A program made the position numbers and the translations under genes. A stretch of DNA of 64,000 nt from Bacteroidaceae bacterium. GTDB lineage: Bacteria; Bacteroidota; Bacteroidia; Bacteroidales; Bacteroidaceae. Below, in pieces: positions 38,001 through 48,908 of the stretch; position 1 is the first letter of the stretch; every line of letters begins with the position of its first letter. A model generated the notes under the pieces. It was not told the origin of the DNA. It searched no databases and saw only the letters and a list, made by a program, of their open reading frames with translations. The DNA lies in the NCBI GenBank assembly GCA_017557635.1, contig JAFYYH010000020.1, positions 1 through 64,000 on the forward strand, read 5' to 3'.

Positions 38001-38008
38001 CAAAGGTA
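38001..38008 (-). promoter_or_regulatory. -7 element of the fimbrial locus promoter
   Basis: TACCTTTG on the minus strand matches the Bacteroidales -7 consensus TAnnTTTG and lies 31 bases before the start at 37969. The -33 region is AT-rich without a clear TTTG. The 278-base gap 37970-38247 to the divergent regulator holds this and the regulator's own promoter. Confidence 0.6.
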
Positions 38009-38211
38009 CGCGTTATATATATGACGATTTTCCAACATCTACAATTTTGCCTACCAAAATCACAAAACGAATTTCAAACAATAGTTCAAATATCAACACA
38101 TGGTGTTCAATATGTCAATTTATAGACGAAACGACAATTCTCAAAATCTCAAAAACACAAATTTTGAGTAAAATATAGCGATATTTGGTACTCTCGTGCC
38201 ATTTTTATGCT

Positions 38212-38219
38212 TATTTTTG
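38212..38219 (+). promoter_or_regulatory. Possible -7 element of the AraC-type regulator
   Basis: TATTTTTG lies 28 bases before the ATG at 38248. A TTTG at 38184-38187 is 24 bases upstream, wider than usual. Confidence 0.4.
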
Positions 38220-38247
38220 CTGTGAATTTGAAATAAAGGACTGATTT

Positions 38248-39462
38248 ATGCTTGGAATTTTTGTTGTTCAATTGCCTTTTTCAGTTTGCGCCGTCTGGTG
38301 TCTGCTCATATTGTGCAAGAGGCACAAAACGGTCTCAGACAGGCTTATAATGTGGGTTATGGGACTTTTGGCCGCCAGTTTCTTTTGCGGTTCACACCAC
38401 ATGGATCCCAATCCGAACTACCGTTTGCTTGCCGTTTATGACATAATACTTAATTTTTCTTCGCTTGCGGTATTCCCTATTATCTGCCTTTATATAAGGT
38501 CCTGTTATGAGGACAAGGAACTTACTTGGGTGCATTATCTTTCTACGCTGCCTTCATTGGTGGTTCTGGGTTTCTCTATTTCTCTAACCTTTATGCTTGG
38601 CTTGACCAGGTCGGCAGCTCTTATTGAGGCAATTCATTCAGGATTTTTTATGCGTAGCCAGCTTACACAGCTTGAAAATGCATATATTTCACTTACTTAC
38701 CATTTCTATTACATCTTGTTCTTTATAAGCCTTTCTGTCTCTCTGGTTTATATTTTTGCAAGACTGTTTACCGGAAAGTTTAAATTTAATCATATCATAG
38801 CGTTTTTGAGAAGCGAAAAGTCATCGTTTATCGCTAATGTGATATGTTTGTTTTTCGTCATGTTCTTTATCCTTTGGGGCGTATCGGTTCTGTTCAGTAC
38901 GGTCTTCCATAATTCGCTTGTGATCTGGTCATATTTGTGGGCTTTGTTCACATCGGTTCTGTTGTTTATGGTAGGTTACGTTACTGCTGTGCCTTCTTTG
39001 CCTGGCGGATACATTAATCTGGACAGATTGCGTCATCCTTTCTCTGCTATGCGTCAGTCAACTCAGGATTTCCTTCAGGGTATTGACTCGGGTCCCATGG
39101 CGGGTGTCTCAAATTCGGGTTATGACAAGATCATGGATGCGTTCAAGCAGCATATGGAAAAGGAATTGGGCTTTCTGAATCCCTCCCTGACCATTGAGGA
39201 GATTGCACGTGTTCTTAATACAAACCGTACATATGTCTCTAAGCTGGTTAACCTTTACTACGGTATGACTTTCCGTGATTATGTCAACCTTAAACGCATT
39301 GAGTTTGCCAAGCAGCTTATGACTGATGAGCCGGATGCTTCTTTGGATTACATTTCGGCCAAGAGCGGGTTCCAGAGCTCTACCCAGTTTATCCGCAAGT
39401 TCAGAGAGATTGAAGGACTTACTCCTACCATCTGGAAGGCTACCCTCCGCCCTAAGAAGTAA
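38248..39462 (+). CDS. Membrane-bound AraC-family transcriptional regulator
   Basis: The 404-residue protein has seven hydrophobic segments (about residues 1-255) and a cytoplasmic AraC-type helix-turn-helix domain (about 295-400). That domain includes SLTIEEIARVLNTNRTYVSKLV and a second helix pair ending in GLTPTIWK. It is divergent from the fimbrial locus and shares its 278-base control region. The likely role is to sense a signal at the membrane and regulate the neighbouring surface genes; this is inferred from position, and the ligand is unknown. Confidence 0.85.
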   Translation: MLGIFVVQLPFSVCAVWCLLILCKRHKTVSDRLIMWVMGLLAASFFCGSHHMDPNPNYRLLAVYDIILNFSSLAVFPIICLYIRSCYEDKELTWVHYLSTLPSLVVLGFSISLTFMLGLTRSAALIEAIHSGFFMRSQLTQLENAYISLTYHFYYILFFISLSVSLVYIFARLFTGKFKFNHIIAFLRSEKSSFIANVICLFFVMFFILWGVSVLFSTVFHNSLVIWSYLWALFTSVLLFMVGYVTAVPSLPGGYINLDRLRHPFSAMRQSTQDFLQGIDSGPMAGVSNSGYDKIMDAFKQHMEKELGFLNPSLTIEEIARVLNTNRTYVSKLVNLYYGMTFRDYVNLKRIEFAKQLMTDEPDASLDYISAKSGFQSSTQFIRKFREIEGLTPTIWKATLRPKK

Positions 39463-39498
39463 TCTCACACAGAAATCACAGAAACCACAGAAATAATT

Positions 39499-39517
39499 TC
39501 TCGCAGAAAGCGCAGAA
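39499..39517. repeat. Inverted repeat, left end of the toxin-antitoxin cassette
   Basis: Matches the inverse complement of 40005-40023 at 18 of 19 positions. Both are made of TTCTGCG/CGCAGAA heptamers. Further CACAGAAA repeats lie just outside, at 39468-39490. Confidence 0.75.
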
Positions 39518-39521
39518 TACT

Positions 39522-39529
39522 TATATTTG
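39522..39529 (+). promoter_or_regulatory. -7 element of the toxin-antitoxin operon
   Basis: TATATTTG fits TAnnTTTG and lies 20 bases before the antitoxin start at 39550. Confidence 0.6.
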
Positions 39530-39549
39530 CAAAAACTAAAATCGTTTCT

Positions 39550-39711
39550 ATGAAAACTAATGACGCCTTGGTTGCTATTTTAAAGAAGAGCCACGCACAA
39601 GCAATGGCTGGACAGACTGTATCTATGGACGAAGTAAAAATCTTCATGAAAAACAAAGTTGATGAACTTACAAGTAAAGTGGACGCTCGTTGCGTTGCAG
39701 AGTCTATCTGA
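39550..39711 (+). CDS. Putative antitoxin of a RelE/ParE-type module (53 aa)
   Basis: This short reading frame (MKTNDALVAILKK... to ARCVAESI) lies directly upstream of, and overlaps by 50 bases, a ParE/RelE-like toxin gene, and has its own promoter. Its size, charge and position fit a small antitoxin. No DNA-binding fold can be recognised with certainty. Confidence 0.65.
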   Translation: MKTNDALVAILKKSHAQAMAGQTVSMDEVKIFMKNKVDELTSKVDARCVAESI

Positions 39712-39988
39712 AGTATTAGACTATACCTTTGAACAATTTGGAGAGAAACAGTTAAGGAAACTGACAAAACGAATTAATTCCACAGTATACAGGATTTCCC
39801 TATTTCCAAAGTCTGGTAAACCTGAAACTGATGTTTCAGATTGTATTGGTGTTGCTTTCAGGAGTGTAGTTGTTTTAAAAAAAATAAAACTGTACTATAC
39901 TTTCGGTAATGGTATCCTTTTTATTGAGTTTGTAAAGAATACCAATATGGATGACAACACCATGATCAATAAACTTCTTTTATCCTGA
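39662..39988 (+). CDS. RelE/ParE-family toxin
   Basis: The 108-residue product has the family's features: an N-terminal VKWTLVALQSL helix, a DYTFEQFGEKQL segment, a central PKSGKPE turn and C-terminal strands (FRSVVVLKKIKLYYTF, GILFIEFVKN). The start at ATG 39662 is preferred over an upstream TTG; either way it overlaps the antitoxin gene in another frame. Such toxins act on mRNA at the ribosome (RelE) or on gyrase (ParE); which applies here cannot be told from the sequence. Confidence 0.8.
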   Translation: MNLQVKWTLVALQSLSEVLDYTFEQFGEKQLRKLTKRINSTVYRISLFPKSGKPETDVSDCIGVAFRSVVVLKKIKLYYTFGNGILFIEFVKNTNMDDNTMINKLLLS

Positions 39989-40004
39989 TTTCCTTTTCTG
40001 CGTT

Positions 40005-40023
40005 TTCTGCGTTTTCTGCGAGA
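40005..40023. repeat. Inverted repeat, right end of the toxin-antitoxin cassette
   Basis: Partner of 39499-39517. Three TTTTCTGCG units occur in a row from about 39994 to 40020. Confidence 0.75.
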
Positions 40024-40030
40024 CTTTTTT

Positions 40031-40038
40031 TATATTTG
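40031..40038 (+). promoter_or_regulatory. -7 element of the V/A-ATPase operon
   Basis: TATATTTG matches TAnnTTTG and lies 31 bases before the first ATPase gene (40069). It is the same octamer as at 39522-39529, and both lie just outside the inverted repeat copies. Confidence 0.65.
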
Positions 40039-40068
40039 CGATTCATTACTGAATATCATTATTAACCT

Positions 40069-40659
40069 ATGAATACCAAAATCCAGGAACTTACCGACAT
40101 TATATATAATGAAGGTGTAGCTAAAGGTCAGGCCGAGGCTGACCAGATTCTGGCCCAGGCCAAAGAACAAGCCCAGAAACTTATTGCAGATGCCCGCAAG
40201 GAGGCCGATGCGTTGCTGGCTGCCGCCAAGAAGGAGAGCGCCGACAACGCCGAGAACGTGCGCAAGGAGCTCAAGCTCTATGCCGCTCAGGCAGTAGAGG
40301 CCCTTAAGAGCGAGATTGCCACTGTAGTGACTGACAAAATCGTCAAGGATGCTGTGAAGGGCTTTACCGCTGACCAGAAGGCCTTTAACGAGTTCATGCT
40401 CAAGATTGCCCAGGAGTGGGGTAAGAACCAGCAGATTGAAATCAAGAGTGCCGATGCTGAGGCCCTTAAGAAGTATTTCCAGGCCAACGCAAAGGATCTG
40501 CTCGACAAGGGTGTCAAGATTACCCAGGTGAACGGCCGTGCCGCTGAATTCTCAATCCAGCCCGCTGACGGTGCGTATAAGGTGAACTTCGGCACCGAGG
40601 AGTTTGAGAACTGGTTCAAGTCAATACTGCGCCCGCAGTTGGTTGAGACCCTGTTCTGA
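40069..40659 (+). CDS. atpE: V/A-type ATP synthase subunit E
   Basis: The 196-residue protein has a long charged Ala/Lys/Glu-rich N-terminal helix (about 15-90) and a compact C-terminal domain. This is the shape of the peripheral stalk subunit E that links the catalytic head to subunit I. It is the first gene of a seven-gene operon and overlaps the next by one base (TGATG). Its identity is supported by its position before DUF2764 and the A and B subunits. Confidence 0.9.
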   Translation: MNTKIQELTDIIYNEGVAKGQAEADQILAQAKEQAQKLIADARKEADALLAAAKKESADNAENVRKELKLYAAQAVEALKSEIATVVTDKIVKDAVKGFTADQKAFNEFMLKIAQEWGKNQQIEIKSADAEALKKYFQANAKDLLDKGVKITQVNGRAAEFSIQPADGAYKVNFGTEEFENWFKSILRPQLVETLF

Positions 40660-41450
40660 TGGCAAATTACTATTACATAATATCCGGACTGCCTGACATC
40701 AGCTTTGATGACAGCAAGGCCGCGTATACCGTTGAACAGTTCCGCCAGGAGGTTTTTGACGCCTTGAGCTCACAAGACCGTAAGGTTATGGATATTCTCA
40801 ATCTGGAGAATGAGTGTCGTAACCTGATTGGTTCTGAGCGTATGGAGGAACTTGTGGCTCTGGTTAAGGCAGGCGAACAGGCCCCCAAGGATGTCCCTCA
40901 GTTTATGTACACTTTTGTACAGGAGTGGGTTGACGACAGCTGGCGTCAGAAAGCGGCTTTTGCCGAGGACCGTCTGTGGAGTCTGTTCTATGAGTACGCT
41001 ATGGCATCAGGCAACGGGTTTGTACGCAAGTGGTATGAGTTCAACCTTGACATGAACAATATCATGGCGGCCATTACGGCACGTAAGTACAACCTGGACA
41101 TCCAGAAGGTGGTAGTGGGCTCCGGAGACATTGCAAACGCGCTGCGCACAAGCGGTGCACGCGACTGGGGACTGAGCCAGGAGGTGGAGTGTTTTGAGGA
41201 TGTGGCCCGTCTGACCGAGGAGGATGACCTTTCACAGCGTGAGCGTAAGGCTGATCAGATTCGCTGGCGCTGGCTTGAGGACAATACCTTCTTTAATTAT
41301 TTCAGTGTTGAGAAACTGTTCTCATACATGGTCCGCCTGAGTATGGTGGAGCGCTGGAGCAGTTTGGACCGCGAGGAGGGACAGAAACTGTTCCGTGAAC
41401 TTATTGGTACGCTTAAGGATCAGACCAGCGTGCCTGCTGAATTCAGATAA
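40659..41450 (+). CDS. DUF2764 family protein of the V/A-ATPase operon
   Basis: The 263-residue soluble protein starts MANYYYIISGLPDISFDD, typical of DUF2764. It occurs between subunits E and A in Bacteroidales and Chlamydia-type V/A-ATPase operons, which have no recognisable subunits C and F. It therefore may take the role of the missing central-stalk connector. That role is an inference from operon position. Confidence 0.85.
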   Translation: MANYYYIISGLPDISFDDSKAAYTVEQFRQEVFDALSSQDRKVMDILNLENECRNLIGSERMEELVALVKAGEQAPKDVPQFMYTFVQEWVDDSWRQKAAFAEDRLWSLFYEYAMASGNGFVRKWYEFNLDMNNIMAAITARKYNLDIQKVVVGSGDIANALRTSGARDWGLSQEVECFEDVARLTEEDDLSQRERKADQIRWRWLEDNTFFNYFSVEKLFSYMVRLSMVERWSSLDREEGQKLFRELIGTLKDQTSVPAEFR

Positions 41451-41468
41451 ACAAAAAACTAAAGATAA

Positions 41469-43226
41469 ATGGCTACAAAAGGTACAGTATGCGGAGTCAT
41501 TGCCAACATGGTTACGTTGAAGGTGGACGGACCTGTTGCACAGAATGAGATCTGCTACATAGAGACAGGAGGCGACAAACTCATGTCCGAGGTCATTAAG
41601 GTGGTAGGCGAGAACGTCTACGTACAGGTGTTTGAAAGCACCCGTGGCCTCAAGGTAGGAGCGCCCGCCGAGTTTACCGGTCACATGCTTGAGGTAACGC
41701 TGGGCCCGGGTATGCTGTCACACAACTTTGACGGTCTGCAGAATGACCTGGACAAGATGACGGGCGTATTCCTTAAGCGCGGTGAGTATACCTATCCGCT
41801 GGATAATGACCGTCTGTGGAAGTTTGAGCCTATCGTAAAGGTGGGTGACAAGGTTCAGTCATCGGACTGGCTGGGTAAGGTTGAGGAGAACTTCCAGCCG
41901 CTCAAGATCATGGCTCCGTTCCAGCTGGAGGGTGAGTACACGGTTAAGAAGATTGCCCCGGAGGGTGAGTACCGCATCATCGATGAGATTGCAGTGCTTG
42001 AGAACGCCAAGGGCGATACCGTAAGTGTGAACATGATCCAGAAATGGCCCGTTAAGGTGGCTATGACCAACTATCAGGAGAAGCCGCGTCCCTTCAAGCT
42101 GCTGGAGACAGGTGTACGTTCAATCGATACCCTGAACCCGATCGTAGAGGGCGGTACAGGATTCATTCCCGGCCCGTTCGGTACAGGTAAGACAGTGCTT
42201 CAGCACGCCATTTCAAAGCAGGCCGAGGCCGATATCGTTGTAATCGCTGCCTGCGGTGAGCGTGCCAATGAGGTTGTGGAGATCTTTACCGAGTTCCCCG
42301 AGCTGGATGACCCGCACACAGGCCGTAAGCTGATGGAGCGTACCATCATCATAGCCAACACATCAAACATGCCGGTTGCTGCCCGTGAGGCATCTGTATA
42401 TACCGCAATGGCCATCTCAGAGTACTACCGTTCAATGGGTCTGAGAGTCCTGCTGATGGCTGACTCCACTTCACGTTGGGCACAGGCTCTGCGTGAGATG
42501 TCAAACCGTATGGAGGAGCTGCCTGGTCCGGATGCTTTCCCGATGGATATCTCATCTATCATTGCAAACTTCTACGGACGTGCAGGTTACGTATACCTCA
42601 AGAACGGCCAGCCGGGCTCAATCACGTTCATCGGCACCGTATCACCTGCGGGTGGTAACCTTAAGGAGCCTGTGACCGAGAATACCAAGAAGGTGGCCCG
42701 ATGCTTCTACGCCCTGGAGCAGGAGCGTGCCGACCGCAAGCGTTACCCGGCCATCAACCCCATTGACTCTTACTCAAAATATCTGGATTATCCGGAGTTT
42801 GACAAATATATCACCGGCCGCATTGACAGCGAGTGGATTAGCAAGGTAAACGAGCTTAAGACACGTCTGCTGCGCGGTAAGGAGATATCGGAACAGATCA
42901 ACATCCTTGGTGATGACGGTGTTCCTGTTGATTATCACGTTACATTCTGGAAGTCAGAGTTGATTGACTTTATCGTTCTGCAGCAGGATGCGTTCGATGA
43001 GGTTGATGCCGTTACTCCCATGGAGCGTCAGGTAACCATCGTGGACCGCGTGATCGACATCTGCCACACTGAGTTCAAGTTTGACACTTTCCTTGAGGTT
43101 ATCGACTACTTCAAGAAGGTCATCAACCTGTGCAAGCAGATGAACTACCAGCCGTTTGAGTCAGAGAAGTATTTTGAATACGAGAAGGAACTCAAGGCCC
43201 TTCTTGCTGAACGTAAAACCGCTTAA
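41469..43226 (+). CDS. atpA: V/A-type ATP synthase subunit A (catalytic)
   Basis: The 585-residue catalytic subunit has a P-loop GPFGTGKT at residues 235-242 and the GERANEV and SRWAQALREMS signatures. Length and motif order are those of complete A subunits. It hydrolyses or makes ATP together with subunit B. It lies 18 bases after the DUF2764 gene. Confidence 0.97.
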   Translation: MATKGTVCGVIANMVTLKVDGPVAQNEICYIETGGDKLMSEVIKVVGENVYVQVFESTRGLKVGAPAEFTGHMLEVTLGPGMLSHNFDGLQNDLDKMTGVFLKRGEYTYPLDNDRLWKFEPIVKVGDKVQSSDWLGKVEENFQPLKIMAPFQLEGEYTVKKIAPEGEYRIIDEIAVLENAKGDTVSVNMIQKWPVKVAMTNYQEKPRPFKLLETGVRSIDTLNPIVEGGTGFIPGPFGTGKTVLQHAISKQAEADIVVIAACGERANEVVEIFTEFPELDDPHTGRKLMERTIIIANTSNMPVAAREASVYTAMAISEYYRSMGLRVLLMADSTSRWAQALREMSNRMEELPGPDAFPMDISSIIANFYGRAGYVYLKNGQPGSITFIGTVSPAGGNLKEPVTENTKKVARCFYALEQERADRKRYPAINPIDSYSKYLDYPEFDKYITGRIDSEWISKVNELKTRLLRGKEISEQINILGDDGVPVDYHVTFWKSELIDFIVLQQDAFDEVDAVTPMERQVTIVDRVIDICHTEFKFDTFLEVIDYFKKVINLCKQMNYQPFESEKYFEYEKELKALLAERKTA

Positions 43227-43238
43227 CCCGCTATAGCT

Positions 43239-44558
43239 ATGACAACAAAGGCATTCCAGAAGATTTACACCAAGATCAGCCAGATTACAAAGGCTACCTG
43301 CTCGCTCAAGGCGCAGGGTGTGGGTTATGATGAGCTGGCCATCATTGACGGCCGATTGGCTCAGGTGGTTAAGATTGTGGGCGAGGACGTTACCCTGCAG
43401 GTGTTTGAGGGTACCGGCGGTATCCCCACCAACGCTGAGGTTGTGTTCATGGGCAAGGCTCCTACACTTAAGGTAAGTGACAGCCTGAGCGGCCGATTCT
43501 TCAACGCATACGGTGATCCTATCGACGGCGGTCCTGCCGTTGAGGGTACCGAGGTTGAGATTGGCGGTCCGTCTGTGAACCCCGTTCGCCGTAAACAGCC
43601 GTCAGAACTGATTGCTACCGGTATCGCGGGTATCGACCTTAACAATACATTGGTATCAGGTCAGAAGATTCCGTTCTTTGCTGATCCTGACCAGCCGTTC
43701 AACCAGGTTATGGCAACCGTGGCCATGCGTGCCAAGGCCGATAAGATTATCCTGGGCGGTATGGGTATGACCAATGATGACTACCTCTACTTCAAGAACG
43801 TGTTCTCAAACGCCGGTGCGATGGACCGTATCATCGGTTTCATGAATACCACCGAGGACCCTGCCGTAGAGCGTCTGCTTGTTCCTGACATGGCTCTGAC
43901 CGCAGCCGAGTACTTTGCCGTCCAGAAGGATGAGAAGGTGCTGGTACTGCTGTCTGATATGACATCATATGCCGATGCATTGGCAATCGTATCCAACCGT
44001 ATGGATCAGATTCCTTCAAAGGACTCAATGCCTGGTTCACTCTATTCGGACCTGGCCAAGATCTACGAGAAGGCCGTACAGTTCCCCAGCGGCGGTTCAA
44101 TTACCATTATCGCTGTGACAACATTGTCAGGCGGCGATATCACTCACGCTGTGCCTGATAACACCGGTTATATCACCGAGGGTCAGTTGTTCCTGCGCCG
44201 CGACAGTGACATCGGTAAGGTTATTGTTGACCCGTTCCGTTCACTTTCACGTCTGAAACAGCTGGTTAACGGTAAGAAGACCCGTGCAGACCATCCGCAG
44301 GTTATGAACGCCGCCGTACGTCTGTATGCCGATGCTTCGAACGCCAAGACCAAGGTTGAGAACGGTTTTGACCTGACTGAGTACGATGAGCGTGCCCTGA
44401 ACTTTGCCAAGGAGTACTCTGACAAGCTTCTGGCTATTGACGTTAACCTTGACACCACCGAGATGCTTGATGTTACCTGGGGTCTGTTTGCCAAGTACTT
44501 CAAGCCCGATGAAGTCAACATCAAAGCTGCTCTTGTAGAACAATACTGGCCAAAATGA
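43239..44558 (+). CDS. atpB: V/A-type ATP synthase subunit B
   Basis: The 439-residue regulatory/nucleotide-binding subunit has the GRFFNAYGDPIDGGP and SGQKIPFFADPDQPFN segments of B subunits, and no Walker A motif, as is normal for B. It lies 12 bases after subunit A. Confidence 0.96.
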   Translation: MTTKAFQKIYTKISQITKATCSLKAQGVGYDELAIIDGRLAQVVKIVGEDVTLQVFEGTGGIPTNAEVVFMGKAPTLKVSDSLSGRFFNAYGDPIDGGPAVEGTEVEIGGPSVNPVRRKQPSELIATGIAGIDLNNTLVSGQKIPFFADPDQPFNQVMATVAMRAKADKIILGGMGMTNDDYLYFKNVFSNAGAMDRIIGFMNTTEDPAVERLLVPDMALTAAEYFAVQKDEKVLVLLSDMTSYADALAIVSNRMDQIPSKDSMPGSLYSDLAKIYEKAVQFPSGGSITIIAVTTLSGGDITHAVPDNTGYITEGQLFLRRDSDIGKVIVDPFRSLSRLKQLVNGKKTRADHPQVMNAAVRLYADASNAKTKVENGFDLTEYDERALNFAKEYSDKLLAIDVNLDTTEMLDVTWGLFAKYFKPDEVNIKAALVEQYWPK

Positions 44559-44585
44559 TACCATTGGGGACGGTTCCGTTTGGTA
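44559..44585 (+). promoter_or_regulatory. Hairpin between atpB and atpD
   Basis: TACCA (44559-44563) can pair with TGGTA (44581-44585) around an inner GGGA/TTCC stem, followed by CTGTTTTTAG. It could weaken readthrough or shape mRNA stability between the head and stalk genes. It contains the 11-mer GGGACGGTTCC (44567-44577), also found in the inverted repeat at 58193-58260. Confidence 0.4.
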
Positions 44586-44598
44586 CTGTTTTTAGATT

Positions 44599-45219
44599 AT
44601 GAGTATAAAGTTCCAATATAACAAGACTTCACTTCAGCAGATGGAGAAACAGCTGAAAGTGCGTAAGCGTACCTTACCTATCATTAAGAGTAAGGAGAGT
44701 GCGCTGCGCATGGAGGTGAAGAAATGCAAGGACGATCTGGCCAGACTGGAGGCCGAACTGGAGGAGGGCATACGCAAGCATGACTCCATGTTCGCGCTGT
44801 GGAATGAGTTCAACCCGAACCTGGTGAGCGTGAAGGATGTTCACCTGACCGTACGCAAGATTGCCGGAACACGCATTCCGGTGCTTGACGAGGTTGAGTT
44901 TGAGGTTGCTCCGTTCAGTCTGTTCAGTCAGCCCAAATGGTATTATGACGGCATCAACATACTGCAGGGACTGGCTCATGACGCTATCCTGGTGGAGTTC
45001 ACGACCGCCAAGCTGGCGCTGCTTGAGAAGGCCCGCAAAAAGACAACCCAGAAGGTGAACCTGTTTGAGAAGGTCCAGATTCCGGGTTATGAGGATGCCA
45101 TACGTAAGATAAAACGCTTCATGGAGGATGAGGAAAATTTGAGCAAGTCAAGCCAGAAGATCCTTAAGTCTCTGCTTGAGCGCCGTGAAGCCGAAAAAGA
45201 AGAGGAGGCTGAGGTATGA
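44599..45219 (+). CDS. atpD: V/A-type ATP synthase subunit D
   Basis: The 206-residue protein has two long alpha-helical, coiled-coil-prone arms (about 10-60 and 130-200), as in the rotor-shaft subunit D. It overlaps the next gene by four bases (ATGA), which indicates translational coupling with subunit I. Confidence 0.92.
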   Translation: MSIKFQYNKTSLQQMEKQLKVRKRTLPIIKSKESALRMEVKKCKDDLARLEAELEEGIRKHDSMFALWNEFNPNLVSVKDVHLTVRKIAGTRIPVLDEVEFEVAPFSLFSQPKWYYDGINILQGLAHDAILVEFTTAKLALLEKARKKTTQKVNLFEKVQIPGYEDAIRKIKRFMEDEENLSKSSQKILKSLLERREAEKEEEAEV

Positions 45220-47039
45220 TTACAAAGATGAAAAAACTCACCTTCCTGATTCATAACGGGGAGTATGAAGGGTTCCTGGAGCATCTGCGCTCACTGGGCA
45301 TAGTCCATGTGATCCAGAAGCAGCAGGGTACTGTTCAGAATGAAGAACTGCAGGATGACCTGAATCTGTTGAGCCGATGCAAGAACGCTATCCGTGAACT
45401 GGAGTCCAGTGCAAAGATGGTCGAAGAGGGTTCGGTTTCAGATTCAGTAAAGAACTTTGCGTTCGATACACCTGCCAAGGTTCTTGAAAGATACGACATA
45501 ATCTGCGCTGACAAGGTCGTTCAGGAGCAGACTCTTCAGGCTCTGTCACGTGACCGCGCACAGCTGCTTCCATGGGGCGATTTTGAGCCCTCCAAGGTGG
45601 AGCGTCTTGCTGCTGCGGGTTACAGGATTGGATTCTATACATGCCCGCTGCGCGCATTCAAGGATGAATGGGTATCCAAGTACGGCGTCATAGAGATTGA
45701 GCGTGACAAGCAGAAGGTCAACTTTGTTACGGTTACCCATACGGATGTGATTGTAGACATTGATGCAGAGCAGGTTCATCTGCCGCATATGTCGTTATCG
45801 GCCGTAGAGGAGGATATAGCAAAGACAAAGGCTGCAATTGATGCCATTCCGGCTAAACTGGCCCAGCTTGCAAAGGTGGGTATTCCGGTACTGGAGAAGG
45901 CCGTCAAGGAACTGGAGAACAATATCGACTTTGGACGTGTACGCCTGACGGGCGAGAAACTTGCAGCCGACAGTCTGCTGCTGCTTGAGGGATGGATTCC
46001 TGCAGCCGATGTGGATGAGGTGAGCAAGGCTCTTGACATGAAGGGCGTGTTCTTTGACGTTGAGGATCCTCAGCCGGATGATGACATTCCTATCCAACTG
46101 AGCAACAATAAGTTCGCAAAGTTGTTTGAGCCGCTTACCAAGCTTTACATGCTGCCTACTTATCAGGAGCTTGACCTGACGCTCTTCTTTGCGCCGTTCT
46201 TTATGCTGTTCTTCGGCCTCTGTCTGGGAGATACGGGTTACGGACTGCTTATGATTGTGGCTCTGCCCATTTTCACAAAGCTGTTCCAGCTTATCAACCC
46301 AAATTTCAGCAAATGGCTGGTAGTGCTGTTCGGTGCTAGTACGATGCTGTGCGGACTGCTTTCGGGTACGTTCTTCGGGTTCAACATGTATGACCTTGAC
46401 ATTCCGTTCGTCCAGAAGATGAAGGAAATCCTCTATACCGATAACTCAACAATGTTCACCGTGTCATTGTGCATCGGTGTCGTTCAGATTCTGTTCGGTA
46501 TGGCAATCAAGGCTGTGAACCTGAGCATCCAGTGCGGCGTCAAGTATGCGCTGGGTACGATAGGCTGGCTGGTACTCCTTATCACTGTGGGAGTAACGGT
46601 ACTGGCAGGTCTGGAGTTCAGCAATCCTGTTGTGATGGGTATTCTCATTGCTGCTGCGGTGCTGATATTCCTGTTCAACAGCCCGGGCAAGAACCCGCTG
46701 CTGAACATCGGCCTTGGACTTTGGGATACTTACAATATGGCAACCGGCCTGCTGGGCGACGTGCTCTCATACGTTCGTCTGTTCGCGCTGGGTCTGTCAG
46801 GCGGTATCCTTGCTAACGTATTCAACAGCATGGCTGTGGGTATGGCGCCCGATAATCCCGTTGCAGGATTCATCGTCATGGTGCTCATATTCGTGATCGG
46901 TCACGCTCTGAACATATTTATGAATATCTTGGGAGCCATTGTTCACCCCATGCGACTTACGTTCGTGGAGTTCTTCAAGAACTCGGGTTACACCGGTGGC
47001 GGCACTGAGTACAAACCGTTCAAGGCAATTGAGAATTGA
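45216..47039 (+). CDS. atpI: V/A-type ATP synthase subunit I (a-type membrane stator)
   Basis: The 607-residue protein has a cytoplasmic N-terminal half with coiled-coil segments and a C-terminal half with about seven or eight membrane helices. The motif LSYVRLFALGLSG holds the essential Arg (about residue 521) that faces the ion-binding site of the ring. It is complete in length for the family. Confidence 0.94.
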   Translation: MITKMKKLTFLIHNGEYEGFLEHLRSLGIVHVIQKQQGTVQNEELQDDLNLLSRCKNAIRELESSAKMVEEGSVSDSVKNFAFDTPAKVLERYDIICADKVVQEQTLQALSRDRAQLLPWGDFEPSKVERLAAAGYRIGFYTCPLRAFKDEWVSKYGVIEIERDKQKVNFVTVTHTDVIVDIDAEQVHLPHMSLSAVEEDIAKTKAAIDAIPAKLAQLAKVGIPVLEKAVKELENNIDFGRVRLTGEKLAADSLLLLEGWIPAADVDEVSKALDMKGVFFDVEDPQPDDDIPIQLSNNKFAKLFEPLTKLYMLPTYQELDLTLFFAPFFMLFFGLCLGDTGYGLLMIVALPIFTKLFQLINPNFSKWLVVLFGASTMLCGLLSGTFFGFNMYDLDIPFVQKMKEILYTDNSTMFTVSLCIGVVQILFGMAIKAVNLSIQCGVKYALGTIGWLVLLITVGVTVLAGLEFSNPVVMGILIAAAVLIFLFNSPGKNPLLNIGLGLWDTYNMATGLLGDVLSYVRLFALGLSGGILANVFNSMAVGMAPDNPVAGFIVMVLIFVIGHALNIFMNILGAIVHPMRLTFVEFFKNSGYTGGGTEYKPFKAIEN

Positions 47040-47059
47040 GAATTGAAAATTGAGAATTA
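47027..47059 (+). repeat. Short AATTGAGA-type tandem repeat
   Basis: Four near-copies of GAATTGA(G/A) overlap the last codons of atpI and continue into the gap before atpK. Such AT-rich repeats are common between Bacteroidales genes. Confidence 0.7.
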
Positions 47060-47064
47060 ATTAA

Positions 47065-48904
<1,840 letters not shown>

Positions 48905-48908
<4 letters not shown>

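Noticed and set aside
47027-47059. AATTGAGA repeats as a special regulatory element before atpK
   Set aside because: Such AT-rich repeats occur often between Bacteroidales genes and show no other support.
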